64,000 nucleotides of DNA from Bacteroidales bacterium (GTDB lineage: Bacteria; Bacteroidota; Bacteroidia; Bacteroidales; Paludibacteraceae). Where the stretch lies: the NCBI GenBank assembly GCA_012837935.1, contig DUQG01000082.1, positions 1 to 64,000 on the forward strand. The letters are read 5' to 3'. The notes under the pieces are model-generated. The model had not been told where the DNA came from. It made no database searches and was given only the letters and a program-made list of their open reading frames with translations. This document shows positions 17,527 through 27,074 of this stretch, piece by piece. How positions within the stretch are numbered: position 1 is the stretch's first letter; the number at the start of each line of letters is the position of its first letter. The position numbers and the translations under genes were made by a program.

Positions 17527-18591
17527 ATGACTATAGCTGCATTAATATCAGGAGGAGTGGACAGCTCGGTGGTGGTTCATCTGCTCAAAGAGCAGGGATA
17601 CACACCTACGCTTTTTTATATCAAAATCGGACAAGATGACGACGAACTTTTGGATTGTACGTCGGAGGAGGATATAGAAATGGCAAGTTTGGTGGCTCAT
17701 AAGTATGGTTGCAAGTTGGAAGTAGTTGATTTGCACAAAGACTACTGGGATACGGTAGTGGCTTACACCATTGAGAAAGTGCGGCTCGGACTTACACCAA
17801 ACCCTGATGTGATGTGCAATAAACTAGTTAAGTTTGGTGTGTTTGACCAACGCTACGGTCATGAGTTCGATAAGTTGGCAACCGGGCATTACGCTACGAC
17901 TATAGAAATAGATGATAAAACCTACCTTGGTACAGCGAAAGATCCTGTAAAAGATCAAACCGACTTTTTGGCACAGATAGACAATTTGCAAGTGTCCAGA
18001 TTGATGTTTCCTGTCGGGCATTTGATGAAAAATGAAGTTCGTAAGATAGCCGAACAAGCTAATCTGCCTTCAGCAAAACGTGGTGACAGTCAAGGGATAT
18101 GTTTTTTGGGAAAAGTAAATTACAACGACTTTATTCGTCGTTATTTGGGTGAAAAACCGGGTCCAATCGTGGAATTTGAAACGGGAAAAATTCTCGGACA
18201 ACACAAAGGCTACTGGTTTCACACTGTAGGACAGCGGAAAGGATTAGGTTTATCCGGTGGACCTTGGTATGTGGTGAAAAAAGATGTTCCCGGAAATATT
18301 ATTTATGCATCACGTGGTTACGATGTGGAAACGCAGTATGGTAACAAGTTTTGCATGAACGACTTTCATTTTATTACTGAAAACCCTTGGGAAAACTTCA
18401 GCAACGAAATTGATATTACCTTTAAAATCCGTCACACACCTGAATTTACCAAAGGACGAATAATCAAAACCAACAAAGGCTATCAAGTTCTTTCCGAAGA
18501 AAAGTTGCAAGGAATTGCTGCAGGTCAGTTCGGTGTAATTTACGACCGTGATGCGAGAATTTGCATTGGTAGTGGGGAAATAGCTAGGTAG
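17527..18591 (+). CDS. mnmA: tRNA-specific 2-thiouridylase
   Basis: The 354-residue enzyme makes 2-thiouridine at position 34 of Lys, Glu and Gln tRNAs. The PP-loop SGGVDSS is at residues 8-14, the first catalytic Cys is C97 in DVMCNKL and the second is C192 in GICFLG. The C-terminal beta-barrel domain ends with [12 protein letters not shown]. All key residues are present and length is normal. It is expressed from its own consensus promoter and ends at a hairpin terminator shared with the convergent operon. Confidence 0.97.
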   Translation: MTIAALISGGVDSSVVVHLLKEQGYTPTLFYIKIGQDDDELLDCTSEEDIEMASLVAHKYGCKLEVVDLHKDYWDTVVAYTIEKVRLGLTPNPDVMCNKLVKFGVFDQRYGHEFDKLATGHYATTIEIDDKTYLGTAKDPVKDQTDFLAQIDNLQVSRLMFPVGHLMKNEVRKIAEQANLPSAKRGDSQGICFLGKVNYNDFIRRYLGEKPGPIVEFETGKILGQHKGYWFHTVGQRKGLGLSGGPWYVVKKDVPGNIIYASRGYDVETQYGNKFCMNDFHFITENPWENFSNEIDITFKIRHTPEFTKGRIIKTNKGYQVLSEEKLQGIAAGQFGVIYDRDARICIGSGEIAR

Positions 18592-18643
18592 TCAGCAGTT
18601 AGCAGTATTCAGTTTACAGTTTACAGTAAGGTGCAATTAACAA

Positions 18644-18688
18644 ACAAAGCCAACTAAATCATTCAGAAATAGTTGGCTTTGTTTTTTT
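18644..18688. terminator. Terminator between convergent transcripts
   Basis: ACAAAGCCAACTA and TAGTTGGCTTTGT form a 13-bp stem with a 13-base loop and a T tract on the + strand side. It ends mnmA and lies 28 bases before the end of the minus-strand TPR gene. Confidence 0.88.
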
Positions 18689-18715
18689 CTTGAAAATACC
18701 ATAAAACTAAACTCG

Positions 18716-19330
18716 CTATTTTATCAAAGCTAATCCGTCTTTTGCTGACTTATCAGTTGGGGAAATAATTAAAACGGTATTAAACAGAATTTTAGCTTCG
18801 TTTTTTTTGCCTAAAAAATACTTTGTCCAGCCTCCCATCAAATTGGAATAGTAGTCGAAAGGATACAGACTAACCACCAAATCAAAGTGCTTTTCTGCTA
18901 ACGTAAAGTTTTTTCGATAGTAATAAATATTTCCTAAAGCGTAGTTTACCTTTGAATTCATCGGGTCAATGGCAAGGATTTTCTTATAGGTAACTTCGAG
19001 TTGGTCTGTTTTTTTCTGTGCTTCAAGCGGATTACAAAGTCCAAGCAAAGCTTCCACCGCTCTCGGACGCAGCTTTACAGCTTGCTGATAATAACGAACA
19101 CTCGTATCATAATTTTTACTCAAATAGTATAGCCAACCCAGTCGAAGGGATTTGTGGTAATCAAAACCATTTAAGCCAACCAAGTCATTTATAGCACCTT
19201 GATAGTCGCCGGATGCTTCTTTGGCGTAGCTGTTTTCAAAAACTTTGGCGGGACTAACCTGTGCCGAAGCTGAAACACCAAACACGATAAGCAATAGAAT
19301 TATTGCTGCATTTTTCTTTAAAAATTCCAT
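18716..19330 (-). CDS. Periplasmic TPR protein, third gene of the urea-transporter/M23 operon
   Basis: The 204-residue protein has a signal peptide (ending VSASAQ) and about four to five TPR units, for example the segments beginning SLRLGWLYYLSKNYDTSVRYY and VNYALGNIYYYRKNFTLAEKHF. TPRs scaffold protein contacts. Its first 13 bases overlap the end of the upstream TPR-barrel gene, so it is the last gene of a tightly packed three-gene operon starting at 22802. No enzymatic motif is visible. Confidence 0.85.
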   Translation of the reverse strand: MEFLKKNAAIILLLIVFGVSASAQVSPAKVFENSYAKEASGDYQGAINDLVGLNGFDYHKSLRLGWLYYLSKNYDTSVRYYQQAVKLRPRAVEALLGLCNPLEAQKKTDQLEVTYKKILAIDPMNSKVNYALGNIYYYRKNFTLAEKHFDLVVSLYPFDYYSNLMGGWTKYFLGKKNEAKILFNTVLIISPTDKSAKDGLALIK

Positions 19331-20652
19331 TTTATTGAAAGATTAACTAATTGATTATTATACTTATACTTTAACAATTCTGTGTAATAATTTGTAAGTA
19401 TCCAACCTTCCCGCTGTGTCAACGAGTAAGTGCCGGATACGGTCATTTTTTTGAAATAATAAGACAAACTCAAACAGGAAATAAGCTTAATCGGGTCGTA
19501 GGTATCATACACGGTAAATGAGCGGTCTGTTATATAATTCAAATGGTCGCCTACACTTACAGTGCCATCTAACCAAATATTTTTTACTAATTTCGCTCCC
19601 AAATGTTGAGAAAAAACGGTCTTTTTACTTCTATTTTTATTACTATCCAAAATAATGGCACCCGATGTAATTCCGTAAAAATTCAAATTCCCAAGCGGAT
19701 AGTAAGTCAGTTGTAGCTTGGATTGAAATTGATTGGAAAAAGCAAAATCAGAATAAGCAAAAGAAATTTCAGGCATCACGTAGGTAAATCTTTTATTCAG
19801 AAAAACCATAGCGGATAGATTGTAATTGCTTGATTGAGACGAAGGTATTCGCCACGTTTGACTGCTATCCGGAACCTGTGTAATTGATTTGTCGTTTTTT
19901 TCAATGGCGTAAAATCCGCCTGTAAATCCCAGCGTAAAGTTATTTCCTAAATAAAATTCCATGCCGAGATTGATTTGGTGTTGCGACAATAAATCACTGT
20001 GTTGCAGACTGTCTTGAACAAAACGCTCAAACTTCGAGTTAAATAAATTATAACCTGCATTCAACTTTAGGCGTTCAGAAATATTTAATCCAAGCGTTAA
20101 TCCGCCAAGCGTCATATCTTGATACTGATTGATGAAATTTATTGTGTCAAGATTGGCTATGCTGTTTCGCTTTTTCTCATTATTATCACTAAAAGTATAT
20201 CCACCGGAAACACGGATAAAATCAACAAACGAAGGTTTAAAACCCAAAGTTTCCTGACTGCTTTCAGGAAGCGTTTTAGCTAAAATATCGGCTTTTTGAC
20301 TTTGTCCGCTAAGCAGATAAGCCATATACAAACTTCCCTTCAAAAACAGGTCATCAGGCACATCATAAAGCGCTTTTTCATAAAACTCCGCCGCTTTTGC
20401 ATAGTTTTTTAGCTCATAATAGGCAATGGCTTTGCGATAATTCAGATACGGAAAACGAACTCCCAATCGCTCTGCCTTGGTTGCTGTTTTAATCAGCGAT
20501 TTGTAATCTCCATTTTGATACTGAGCAAACGTAAGACTATCGTAATAGACTAGTTGCGGATTTTGTTGCAAAGGATTTATTACGAGTGCTTCCTGTCCTT
20601 TTGCTACCCAAAAGAAAGACACCAGAATTAAGGTAATAACTATTCGATACAT
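19318..20652 (-). CDS. TPR domain fused to outer-membrane beta-barrel
   Basis: The 444-residue protein has a signal peptide (ending VAKGQ), a TPR region at about 30-135 (YRKAIAYYELKNYAKAAEFYEKAL) and then about 290 residues of alternating beta-strands from VDFIRVSGGYTF to the C-terminal NLSIKWNF, which fits an outer-membrane barrel. It overlaps the urea-transporter/M23 gene by 13 bases and the TPR gene by 13 bases. I infer that it anchors the system in the outer membrane with its TPR region in the periplasm. Confidence 0.82.
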   Translation of the reverse strand: MYRIVITLILVSFFWVAKGQEALVINPLQQNPQLVYYDSLTFAQYQNGDYKSLIKTATKAERLGVRFPYLNYRKAIAYYELKNYAKAAEFYEKALYDVPDDLFLKGSLYMAYLLSGQSQKADILAKTLPESSQETLGFKPSFVDFIRVSGGYTFSDNNEKKRNSIANLDTINFINQYQDMTLGGLTLGLNISERLKLNAGYNLFNSKFERFVQDSLQHSDLLSQHQINLGMEFYLGNNFTLGFTGGFYAIEKNDKSITQVPDSSQTWRIPSSQSSNYNLSAMVFLNKRFTYVMPEISFAYSDFAFSNQFQSKLQLTYYPLGNLNFYGITSGAIILDSNKNRSKKTVFSQHLGAKLVKNIWLDGTVSVGDHLNYITDRSFTVYDTYDPIKLISCLSLSYYFKKMTVSGTYSLTQREGWILTNYYTELLKYKYNNQLVNLSIKWNF

Positions 20653-22802
20653 AGATTTTGGTTTTCCGATTTAATTTCAATTTTTGATTGCGAAACTGCT
20701 ACTGTATATTCCATAAACGGCTGCTTTTTTCCGAAATATTTGACTTCAACCCGATTAACAAACTCGGCATTTTCAGGATAGAACGGATTATCTAATCGGT
20801 TAAGCTGTGATGAGAAATTTACCCGACTTAGCAAAGCAAGCGGTGCAATAAAATCTTGCAACCATTTCACTGACGAAGGTAATTCCTTTGAAAGCGGAAT
20901 GCGGTCCCTGATTTCGATACTTCTTTCTCCGGCAAGCAGAAGTTTGAAACAACTGCGGTAAAACATATAAAGTGCCGAGCTTTTTCTTCCTTCAAAATCG
21001 GTAAAATAAAACATTGTACCGTCGTTGACAAAGTAAGCGGTTGATTTTGATTTTTCGCAGAAGATATAAGTTTGGTTGTACTCGTTGGTAGCAATCGTCC
21101 AGCTTAGTTTTTCGCCGTTAAAGCTGACATTCAGCGTTCTACCCGGTTTGAAATCAAAGGTGTTATAAATTAGCTCTAAACCATCCACATTGTAAATAAT
21201 GGAATTTTCAGTAGGAATTTCACCCATTCGTAAAATCGGCTTGTCGTCCGTTTTTTCAAAATAGTAACCAAACGGATAAGAATGTGTTTTCGCACCGATT
21301 TCAGGACTTAACTGCACCTGAAAATGCAAATGCGGTTCAGGTGAGCGACCGGAATTTCCACAGGCGGCAAGCACCATTCCTTTTGTTACATAATCGCCAA
21401 CTTGAACTTTGAAACTATCTTTTTTCAAATGACTAATTTGTGTAAAAAGTCCATTCAAGTGATTGATAATAATTGTATTTCCCCAGTTTCTAATCGTATT
21501 TACGTCACTTATATTATTATCTTTGGTAATGTTGCTGATTTGATAGACGTAGCCGTCTGCCGGTGCTACAACAGATTTATTGTAGCAATAAAAATCATCT
21601 TTGATAGCACCATAGCCGGAATAAGTTTTGTTTTCTTCATCTGTAATCACAAAATCCAAGGCGTTTCCCCATTCACCCAAATGGGTGATTCCACCATTAT
21701 AACCTTGACTTACAGTCCACTGTCCCAAAAATGGAAGTTTCATTTTGAAAGGTAAATCTGTGCCGAAACGTTGCAGGAAATTCACACTTTTATAAACCGT
21801 TTTTTCGGGATTATAATATTGAATTATCGGAAAAACAAAGAATTTATTGACACTTCTTTGCTTCAGAATAAACAATACGAGAATAGTCAATAGGCTGAAT
21901 GCCAGTGTGTAAGAAGATAGTCCAACGCCACTAATTATCCGTTCGATGCTTTCGTAAATTAGGAACAAAACAGGCGTAAGCCCCAGCATCATCAAATAGC
22001 TATATATGTTTGGAATGATAAAGAAACTGCCGATTGCCATTCCCCAGAAAATATAGTTAATACCACCCAAGTTTTGTGTTAGCACCTGCATATCTGCACC
22101 TAAAATTTTCACAGAAAGAAAAGCGCCGATAAAACCAAGCAATGCCACCGTGAACTGTATTCTTGAATAAATTAGAATTGCCACTGCGATTATAATTCCC
22201 ACCAAAACGCTGTCTGAAAAAAACACCGATGCCAATGTTTTGAAAAAATAAGCAAGAATGGGTGGAAAAGGAAAATTATCAAGCGAGTGAACCAACTGAT
22301 ACCAAGGCAGCTGCACTTCCCTAGCCAAAACCACGGTAAAGCGGTCGAACAGCGACACGGCTTCAATATTGCTAAATGTATTGAATGCCAACTCCAATAT
22401 CATCATCGTCAGAACGAAAGGCAGGGTCAGCATCGGTAATTTGTGTTGTGCAAAACTCGTTTCGAACCAAACAGTAAACATAAATAACAGCGCCAAAGCA
22501 AACAGGAAAAAGGCTACAAATGAGCCGTTTAAACTGAATTTATACGCCATAGCCATTCCGAGAAAAGCAGCATTAAAACCGTAAACTCCCGATTTGATTT
22601 TCTCCTTAGGAAATGCCAAAACATAAGCCAGTGCGTTAATCAGCACCACAGCCGCTAAGCCACCCAACCCTACAATCGGATTGGCAAGGCTTACAATCAA
22701 AACAACAGCCGCAAACACCAAATTTTTTGCAAAGAAAATCTGACTGTAACTATTCAAAACAGACTTGAAAAACGTAGCGAACTGAAATTTTTGTATTACC
22801 AT
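20640..22802 (-). CDS. Urea-transporter-like membrane domain fused to M23 peptidase domain
   Basis: The 720-residue protein has two unrelated parts. Residues about 1-320 are hydrophobic with urea transporter hallmarks in both halves: SGVYGFNAAFLGMAMA near 71-86, KLPMLTLPFVL near 121-131, and NYIFWGMAIGSFF in the second half. Residues about 345-515 form an M23/LytM metallopeptidase with H374, D383 (HLGEWGNALD) and H491/H493 in PHLHFQV, plus the ISHLKK and GNSGRSPEPH segments. All zinc ligands are present. A further 200 residues at the C-terminus are unrecognised. M23 enzymes cut peptidoglycan cross-bridges or act as scaffolds; UT proteins conduct urea. No urease genes are seen nearby. It is the first gene of a three-gene overlapping operon. 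Confidence 0.88.
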   Translation of the reverse strand: MVIQKFQFATFFKSVLNSYSQIFFAKNLVFAAVVLIVSLANPIVGLGGLAAVVLINALAYVLAFPKEKIKSGVYGFNAAFLGMAMAYKFSLNGSFVAFFLFALALLFMFTVWFETSFAQHKLPMLTLPFVLTMMILELAFNTFSNIEAVSLFDRFTVVLAREVQLPWYQLVHSLDNFPFPPILAYFFKTLASVFFSDSVLVGIIIAVAILIYSRIQFTVALLGFIGAFLSVKILGADMQVLTQNLGGINYIFWGMAIGSFFIIPNIYSYLMMLGLTPVLFLIYESIERIISGVGLSSYTLAFSLLTILVLFILKQRSVNKFFVFPIIQYYNPEKTVYKSVNFLQRFGTDLPFKMKLPFLGQWTVSQGYNGGITHLGEWGNALDFVITDEENKTYSGYGAIKDDFYCYNKSVVAPADGYVYQISNITKDNNISDVNTIRNWGNTIIINHLNGLFTQISHLKKDSFKVQVGDYVTKGMVLAACGNSGRSPEPHLHFQVQLSPEIGAKTHSYPFGYYFEKTDDKPILRMGEIPTENSIIYNVDGLELIYNTFDFKPGRTLNVSFNGEKLSWTIATNEYNQTYIFCEKSKSTAYFVNDGTMFYFTDFEGRKSSALYMFYRSCFKLLLAGERSIEIRDRIPLSKELPSSVKWLQDFIAPLALLSRVNFSSQLNRLDNPFYPENAEFVNRVEVKYFGKKQPFMEYTVAVSQSKIEIKSENQNLCIE

Positions 22803-23094
22803 GTAGAATTTTATTGTGATATTTTTGTATCTTTTCCTATTGACACTAAGATGTTTTTGTAGATACTTTCCCGTAGGGAATTAATATCAATAGAAAACAT
22901 CTCCACCAAATAATTTTTCCCCGTAGGGGATGGATATTGAATGACTAAAAATTACAAACTTGTCGTTAATCCCCATACGGGGAATGATTTTCTTTCTATT
23001 TGCTCCGCGAGTTATCGAGACTATTGATATTTATCACCTATGGTGAAACCTAAACTAATAAACAACCGAACATCCAAACAAACGAACGCGATAA
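22803..23094. repeat. Intergenic palindromes with GTA-type loops, group 1
   Basis: Short perfect hairpins lie at 22868-22880 (TTCCC-GTA-GGGAA), 22918-22930 (TCCCC-GTA-GGGGA), 22970-22983 (TCCCC-ATAC-GGGGA) and 23035-23047 (TCACC-TAT-GGTGA). The 3' part (about 23045-23090) has AACCGAACATCCAAAC-type low-complexity words. No gene is present. Confidence 0.75.
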
Positions 23095-25173
23095 CTAATA
23101 CACCGTCTTTATCGTTCTATTATTAATTTGTATCAGCACCACACCTCGTTGCGAAAGCGGGATATTTTCATTGTGTTGGATAGCTGTAAAGCTTTTAATC
23201 AACTGACCGTTCACACTATAAACTCGAACCAAATCCTTTTCTTTCAAACCGTTTACGATGATTCCGCCTATATATCTTACAATTCCATAATCGTCTGATT
23301 TATTTAGACTTACATCTGTACTAAAATTCGTTTCCACGATATTTGCAAACTCTTTCCAGTAAGGTGCGTTTTGATAGAGTGATTTTGAACCTATCGGCAC
23401 CAATAAACGACAAGTTGCTTTATCTATCAAATTTAAAGCATAATAATCTACGTAAATCGGTTCCGATTTATTTATGGCAAATTCCTTCAAACCGGTGCAA
23501 TTATTGAACGCCGCATAACCAATTATGTTTACATTTTGCGGAATAAATACGCGTGTAAGTCCGGTGCAGTTTTCAAAAGAATAATTACCTATGGAAGTCA
23601 ATCCTGACGGCAGTTCCACTTCTGTAAGCAAATCGCAACCGCTGAAAGCAGATACATCAATATGTTTTACGGTCTGCGGTAAAGAGTATAAACCGCTTTT
23701 TTTGTAAGGACAAATCAGCACCGTGTCCATTTGTGCGTTGAAAAGCACGCCTTCAGATGATGCGTAACGACTGTTTCCTGTTTCCACATTAAATCCGTCA
23801 ATGTTGTTGCAACCGTAAAATGCGTATCCACCCATTTTATTTACCCCTGCGGGAATGTTCATCAAGCCGGTCAAATTATTACAAAATGCAAATGCAAGCG
23901 TACCGATTTTACGTACTGTTAAAGGCATTTGGTAACTTCCAGTTTTTGCAGGCGGACAAGCAATCAGTAAGGATTTATCTTTTGAAAAAAGCACTCCGTT
24001 TTCGGCAACAAAAGTACTATTTGCAGGCGAAACCGCAAAATTGGACAAAGAAGTTGTCTTGTAAAAAGCACCATCGCCGATAAAAGAAATATTATCCGTA
24101 ATGGTCATAGTTCCCGAAAGTTGGGTACAATTATTGAATGCATACAAACCAAGTGCCTTAACGGAAGTTGGAATGGTAAAAGTTCCGGCTTTTGTTGGTG
24201 GACAGATAAAAAGCGTATCAATGTTTTTACTATAAAACACGCCATCCCTTGAAGCATATTTACTGTTGGATGAACTTACAGTAAAGGATTTCAGATTATT
24301 GCTTTCAAAAAAACAGTAACTCCCGATTTCGGTCAATGATGCCGGAATGGTTACATTTCCCGTCAAATTCCAGCAACCGTAAAAAGCACCATATTCCACG
24401 CGTGTCAAGGTAGAAGGCAAATTCAAATCACCGGAAATCCCACCGCTGTAACAAAATCCGTAAGTTCCGATAGATTTTAACCCTGCGGGTAAAGTAATGG
24501 AAGTCAGGTTGTAAGTGTTTTCGAAAGCGGAAGCGGAAATATGTTTTACTGTGGTAGGGATTGAAAAAGCTCCAGCTTTACCAGATGGACAAACCAATAA
24601 TGTGTCGCGATTTTTATTGAAAAGCACACCTTCATACGACGAAAACTTTGTATTGGCGGTATTTACCGAAAAATCGGTCAATGAAAAACAGCCATAAAAT
24701 GTATAGTCGAGAATTTGTTTTACAGAAGCCGGAATGGTAAGTGTTCCGGTCAAGCTTGAACAATAATAAAATGCCAGATACCCAATGCTTGATGTAAGAT
24801 ATGGAAATTTGAAGCTTTTTAATGTGTACTTGTAGGTGTCGTAAAAAGGATTATAAAAAGCATATATTGGGATTTCATTGGCATTATAGGTCGTTTCATA
24901 ACCGCTGACAGTTCCCGATGTTCCTTGATAGGCTCGAATGCTTGAACCAGACAAATCAAGGTCTGCAAGCACTTCAAGTCTATCTCGCATAAATGCAAAA
25001 TCCCGTGCATCAATATTGCCTGTTACCGTCAATTGGGTCAAACTTTTACACTCTGTTGTTGTGATATAATCACTTAATGTACCGGCAGTTGTAACATTCA
25101 CCTTTTTGGATGTCTGAGCCGAAACAGCGGATAGAGCAAAAAGGAATGAGATAATAAATAGTTTTGTTTTCAT
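23095..25173 (-). CDS. BspA-like leucine-rich-repeat surface protein with type IX sorting-like tail
   Basis: The 692-residue protein has a signal peptide (ending AVSAQ) and many LRR_5/BspA-type repeats with phenylalanine or tyrosine-rich caps (AFYNCxxLTG patterns). Four larger blocks interrupt them, each with GVLFNK..DTLLxCPxxKxG followed by PxTVKxI, giving a super-repeat of about 90 residues. The last 70 residues (LVRVYSVNGQLIKSF, then RGVVLIQINNRTIKTVY) look like a type A C-terminal sorting domain, so it is probably exported by the type IX system encoded at 10.7-17.2 kb. BspA relatives bind host proteins or matrices; the ligand here is unknown. Confidence 0.88.
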   Translation of the reverse strand: MKTKLFIISFLFALSAVSAQTSKKVNVTTAGTLSDYITTTECKSLTQLTVTGNIDARDFAFMRDRLEVLADLDLSGSSIRAYQGTSGTVSGYETTYNANEIPIYAFYNPFYDTYKYTLKSFKFPYLTSSIGYLAFYYCSSLTGTLTIPASVKQILDYTFYGCFSLTDFSVNTANTKFSSYEGVLFNKNRDTLLVCPSGKAGAFSIPTTVKHISASAFENTYNLTSITLPAGLKSIGTYGFCYSGGISGDLNLPSTLTRVEYGAFYGCWNLTGNVTIPASLTEIGSYCFFESNNLKSFTVSSSNSKYASRDGVFYSKNIDTLFICPPTKAGTFTIPTSVKALGLYAFNNCTQLSGTMTITDNISFIGDGAFYKTTSLSNFAVSPANSTFVAENGVLFSKDKSLLIACPPAKTGSYQMPLTVRKIGTLAFAFCNNLTGLMNIPAGVNKMGGYAFYGCNNIDGFNVETGNSRYASSEGVLFNAQMDTVLICPYKKSGLYSLPQTVKHIDVSAFSGCDLLTEVELPSGLTSIGNYSFENCTGLTRVFIPQNVNIIGYAAFNNCTGLKEFAINKSEPIYVDYYALNLIDKATCRLLVPIGSKSLYQNAPYWKEFANIVETNFSTDVSLNKSDDYGIVRYIGGIIVNGLKEKDLVRVYSVNGQLIKSFTAIQHNENIPLSQRGVVLIQINNRTIKTVY

Positions 25174-25542
25174 TCAAAAATGATGTGAATTATTAAAAAC
25201 AAAGTTTGAAATTATGAAATACTGTTGAGCAATTTAAGAGTTGTCCGTAGGACAAAACCGTAAATAACCCCCAGATTTATCTGGGGGATAAGAAACATCA
25301 ACCTACCGAAACTCTGTAAGAGTTTCCCCAAAACATAAGCAGGGAAACACTTACAGTGTTAATAATCGTTCTTTGATTGTTGCCCCCAATTAAAATTGGG
25401 GGTTATTCACAGGAAACTTCTACGAAGTTCAAAAAGCAAACCCTATAAGTAGCTTAAACACTTCAAATTACTTATGATTAACAATTTGCTTTACAGCAAA
25501 ATATTTTAGCCAAACAGTACTATTAAAAAAATAAATTCACTT
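25174..25542. repeat. Intergenic palindromes with GTA/TAC loops, group 2
   Basis: The 369-base gap contains hairpins at 25241-25255 (TTGTCC-GTA-GGACAA), 25268-25287 (CCCCCAGAT-TT-ATCTGGGGG), 25308-25326 (GAAACTCT-GTA-AGAGTTTC), 25346-25360 (AACACT-TAC-AGTGTT), 25383-25402 (CCCCCAATT-AA-AATTGGGGG) and 25415-25429 (AACTTC-TAC-GAAGTT). No reading frame of note is present. Confidence 0.8.
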
Positions 25543-26901
25543 TTAAAGATTATGTTTAGCAAGATGCTCCGGCACCACTTCACAATCCACAATGGTATTT
25601 ACTGTTTCCTGTTTGCGGATAAGATGCACATCGCCTTTTGTATCAATCATTACTATATTGGGTCTTAACGTGATAAACTGCATCCATTGGGTCATATTGT
25701 AGGCTCCCACTTCGTGCACAACAATGCGATCGCCTTTTTTCATAATCGGTAAAATTACGCTTTCACGCAGGCTGTCAATATTCATGCAAAGCGGACCGAA
25801 AAGTGCTGTTTCTTCGGCATGTTGAGAAAAATCTTGCGCCGGCGAAATGCGATGATTATACCAGAATGAAGTGAACATAATATTTACTCCTGTGTCAAGC
25901 ACCGTAGCACGACGACCATCGGCAAGGCGTTTCGTAGCCAGAACCGTTCCTAATAAATAGCCTGCTTCGTCAATCAATGCACGTCCCGTTTCCAAAATCA
26001 ACAAAGGCAATTCATCCGGTCGGAAACCAAATTGCAGAATGGTACTTGTAATTGCTTTGGCATAATCATCAAAAGTAGGGATAATATCGGCACCTTGTAA
26101 ATAAGAGCCTTTAAGCGTATTCGACGAGCAAAAACCGCCACCCATATCCAGATATTTCACTCTTTCACCTGTGGTGTTGGCGTAAGACAAAGCAAGTTCA
26201 CACATTTTGCGAGCAGCTACGGCATAAGCATTTGCAGTAAGCATATAGGTACCGATATGGCAATGCAAGCCTTCCAATTGCAGTTTTTCTTGTGCAATGA
26301 TTTTCACAATCGCATTCCACGCTTGACCATTATCATAGTTAAAGCCAAATCTATCCCACTGCGGATAAACACCTGTATCCATATTTACACGAATAGCAAC
26401 ACGAGCTTTGGTGTTTTCCATTTCTTCCATAATCTCAATCAACATATAGAGTTCATCGAAATGGTCGATATGGATAAGTGAGCGATTTTCAACAGCCATT
26501 TTCAAGTCTTCTGCCGACTTGTCGGGTCCGTTAAAAATGATAAGATTTCCCGGAACGCCGTTGCGAAGTGCTTTTTGGTACTCAAAACCGGAAACAACTT
26601 CCGCCCAACTGCCTTCCTGATGGAAAACTTGACAAACAGCATCCAAGTAGTTTGTTTTGTAGCTCCAAGCAAATTGCACTTTCGGATAACGCATTTTAAA
26701 TGCTTTCAGTGCTTTTTGGTAGGTTTGGCGAATGGTTTTTTCGCTGATAACAAAAAGTGGTGAGCCGTACTCGTCCATCAAATCGGCAACAGCCACGTTA
26801 TCAATTGATTTTACAGGTGTATATTCTGTCCGACTGCCGAATTTGTTCATCATTCCGGCGTTAAGTTTTGTAATAATCGGACTTTCGTAGGTTGGTTTCA
26901 T
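25543..26901 (-). CDS. Fold type III PLP-dependent decarboxylase (diaminopimelate/ornithine decarboxylase family)
   Basis: The 452-residue protein is an alanine-racemase-fold PLP enzyme. The PLP lysine is expected in FAWSYKTNYLDAVC near residue 83, the His contact in LHCHIGTYM, and the glycine loop in DMGGGF. A C-terminal beta domain has GPLCMNIDSL, with the catalytic Cys, and VGAYNMTQW. It decarboxylates an amino acid or a bound amino-acyl group. The sequence lacks the neighbourhood of lysA and instead follows PqqD-like and ATP-grasp genes, so a specialised substrate is likely. It starts 173 bases after the ATP-grasp stop. Confidence 0.88.
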   Translation of the reverse strand: MKPTYESPIITKLNAGMMNKFGSRTEYTPVKSIDNVAVADLMDEYGSPLFVISEKTIRQTYQKALKAFKMRYPKVQFAWSYKTNYLDAVCQVFHQEGSWAEVVSGFEYQKALRNGVPGNLIIFNGPDKSAEDLKMAVENRSLIHIDHFDELYMLIEIMEEMENTKARVAIRVNMDTGVYPQWDRFGFNYDNGQAWNAIVKIIAQEKLQLEGLHCHIGTYMLTANAYAVAARKMCELALSYANTTGERVKYLDMGGGFCSSNTLKGSYLQGADIIPTFDDYAKAITSTILQFGFRPDELPLLILETGRALIDEAGYLLGTVLATKRLADGRRATVLDTGVNIMFTSFWYNHRISPAQDFSQHAEETALFGPLCMNIDSLRESVILPIMKKGDRIVVHEVGAYNMTQWMQFITLRPNIVMIDTKGDVHLIRKQETVNTIVDCEVVPEHLAKHNL

Positions 26902-27074
26902 TGTTTAAAATTAGAATATTGAAATATAAAATATAAAAGATGAAATATAAAATATAGTAGATAGTAGTTAGTAGATGGTAGATGGTAGATGGTAGATAAT
27001 AGAATAAACTATAAATAACCGAACAACCAAACATCTAAACGTCCGAACATCCGAACGCCTAAACGTCCGAACTA
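26902..27074. repeat. Low-complexity intergenic sequence
   Basis: The gap is made of GAAATATAAAATATAAAAG words, four TAGATGGTAG-like repeats near 26960-26995, and ACATCCGAACGCCTAAACG-like words near 27020-27070. No gene is supported. Confidence 0.65.
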
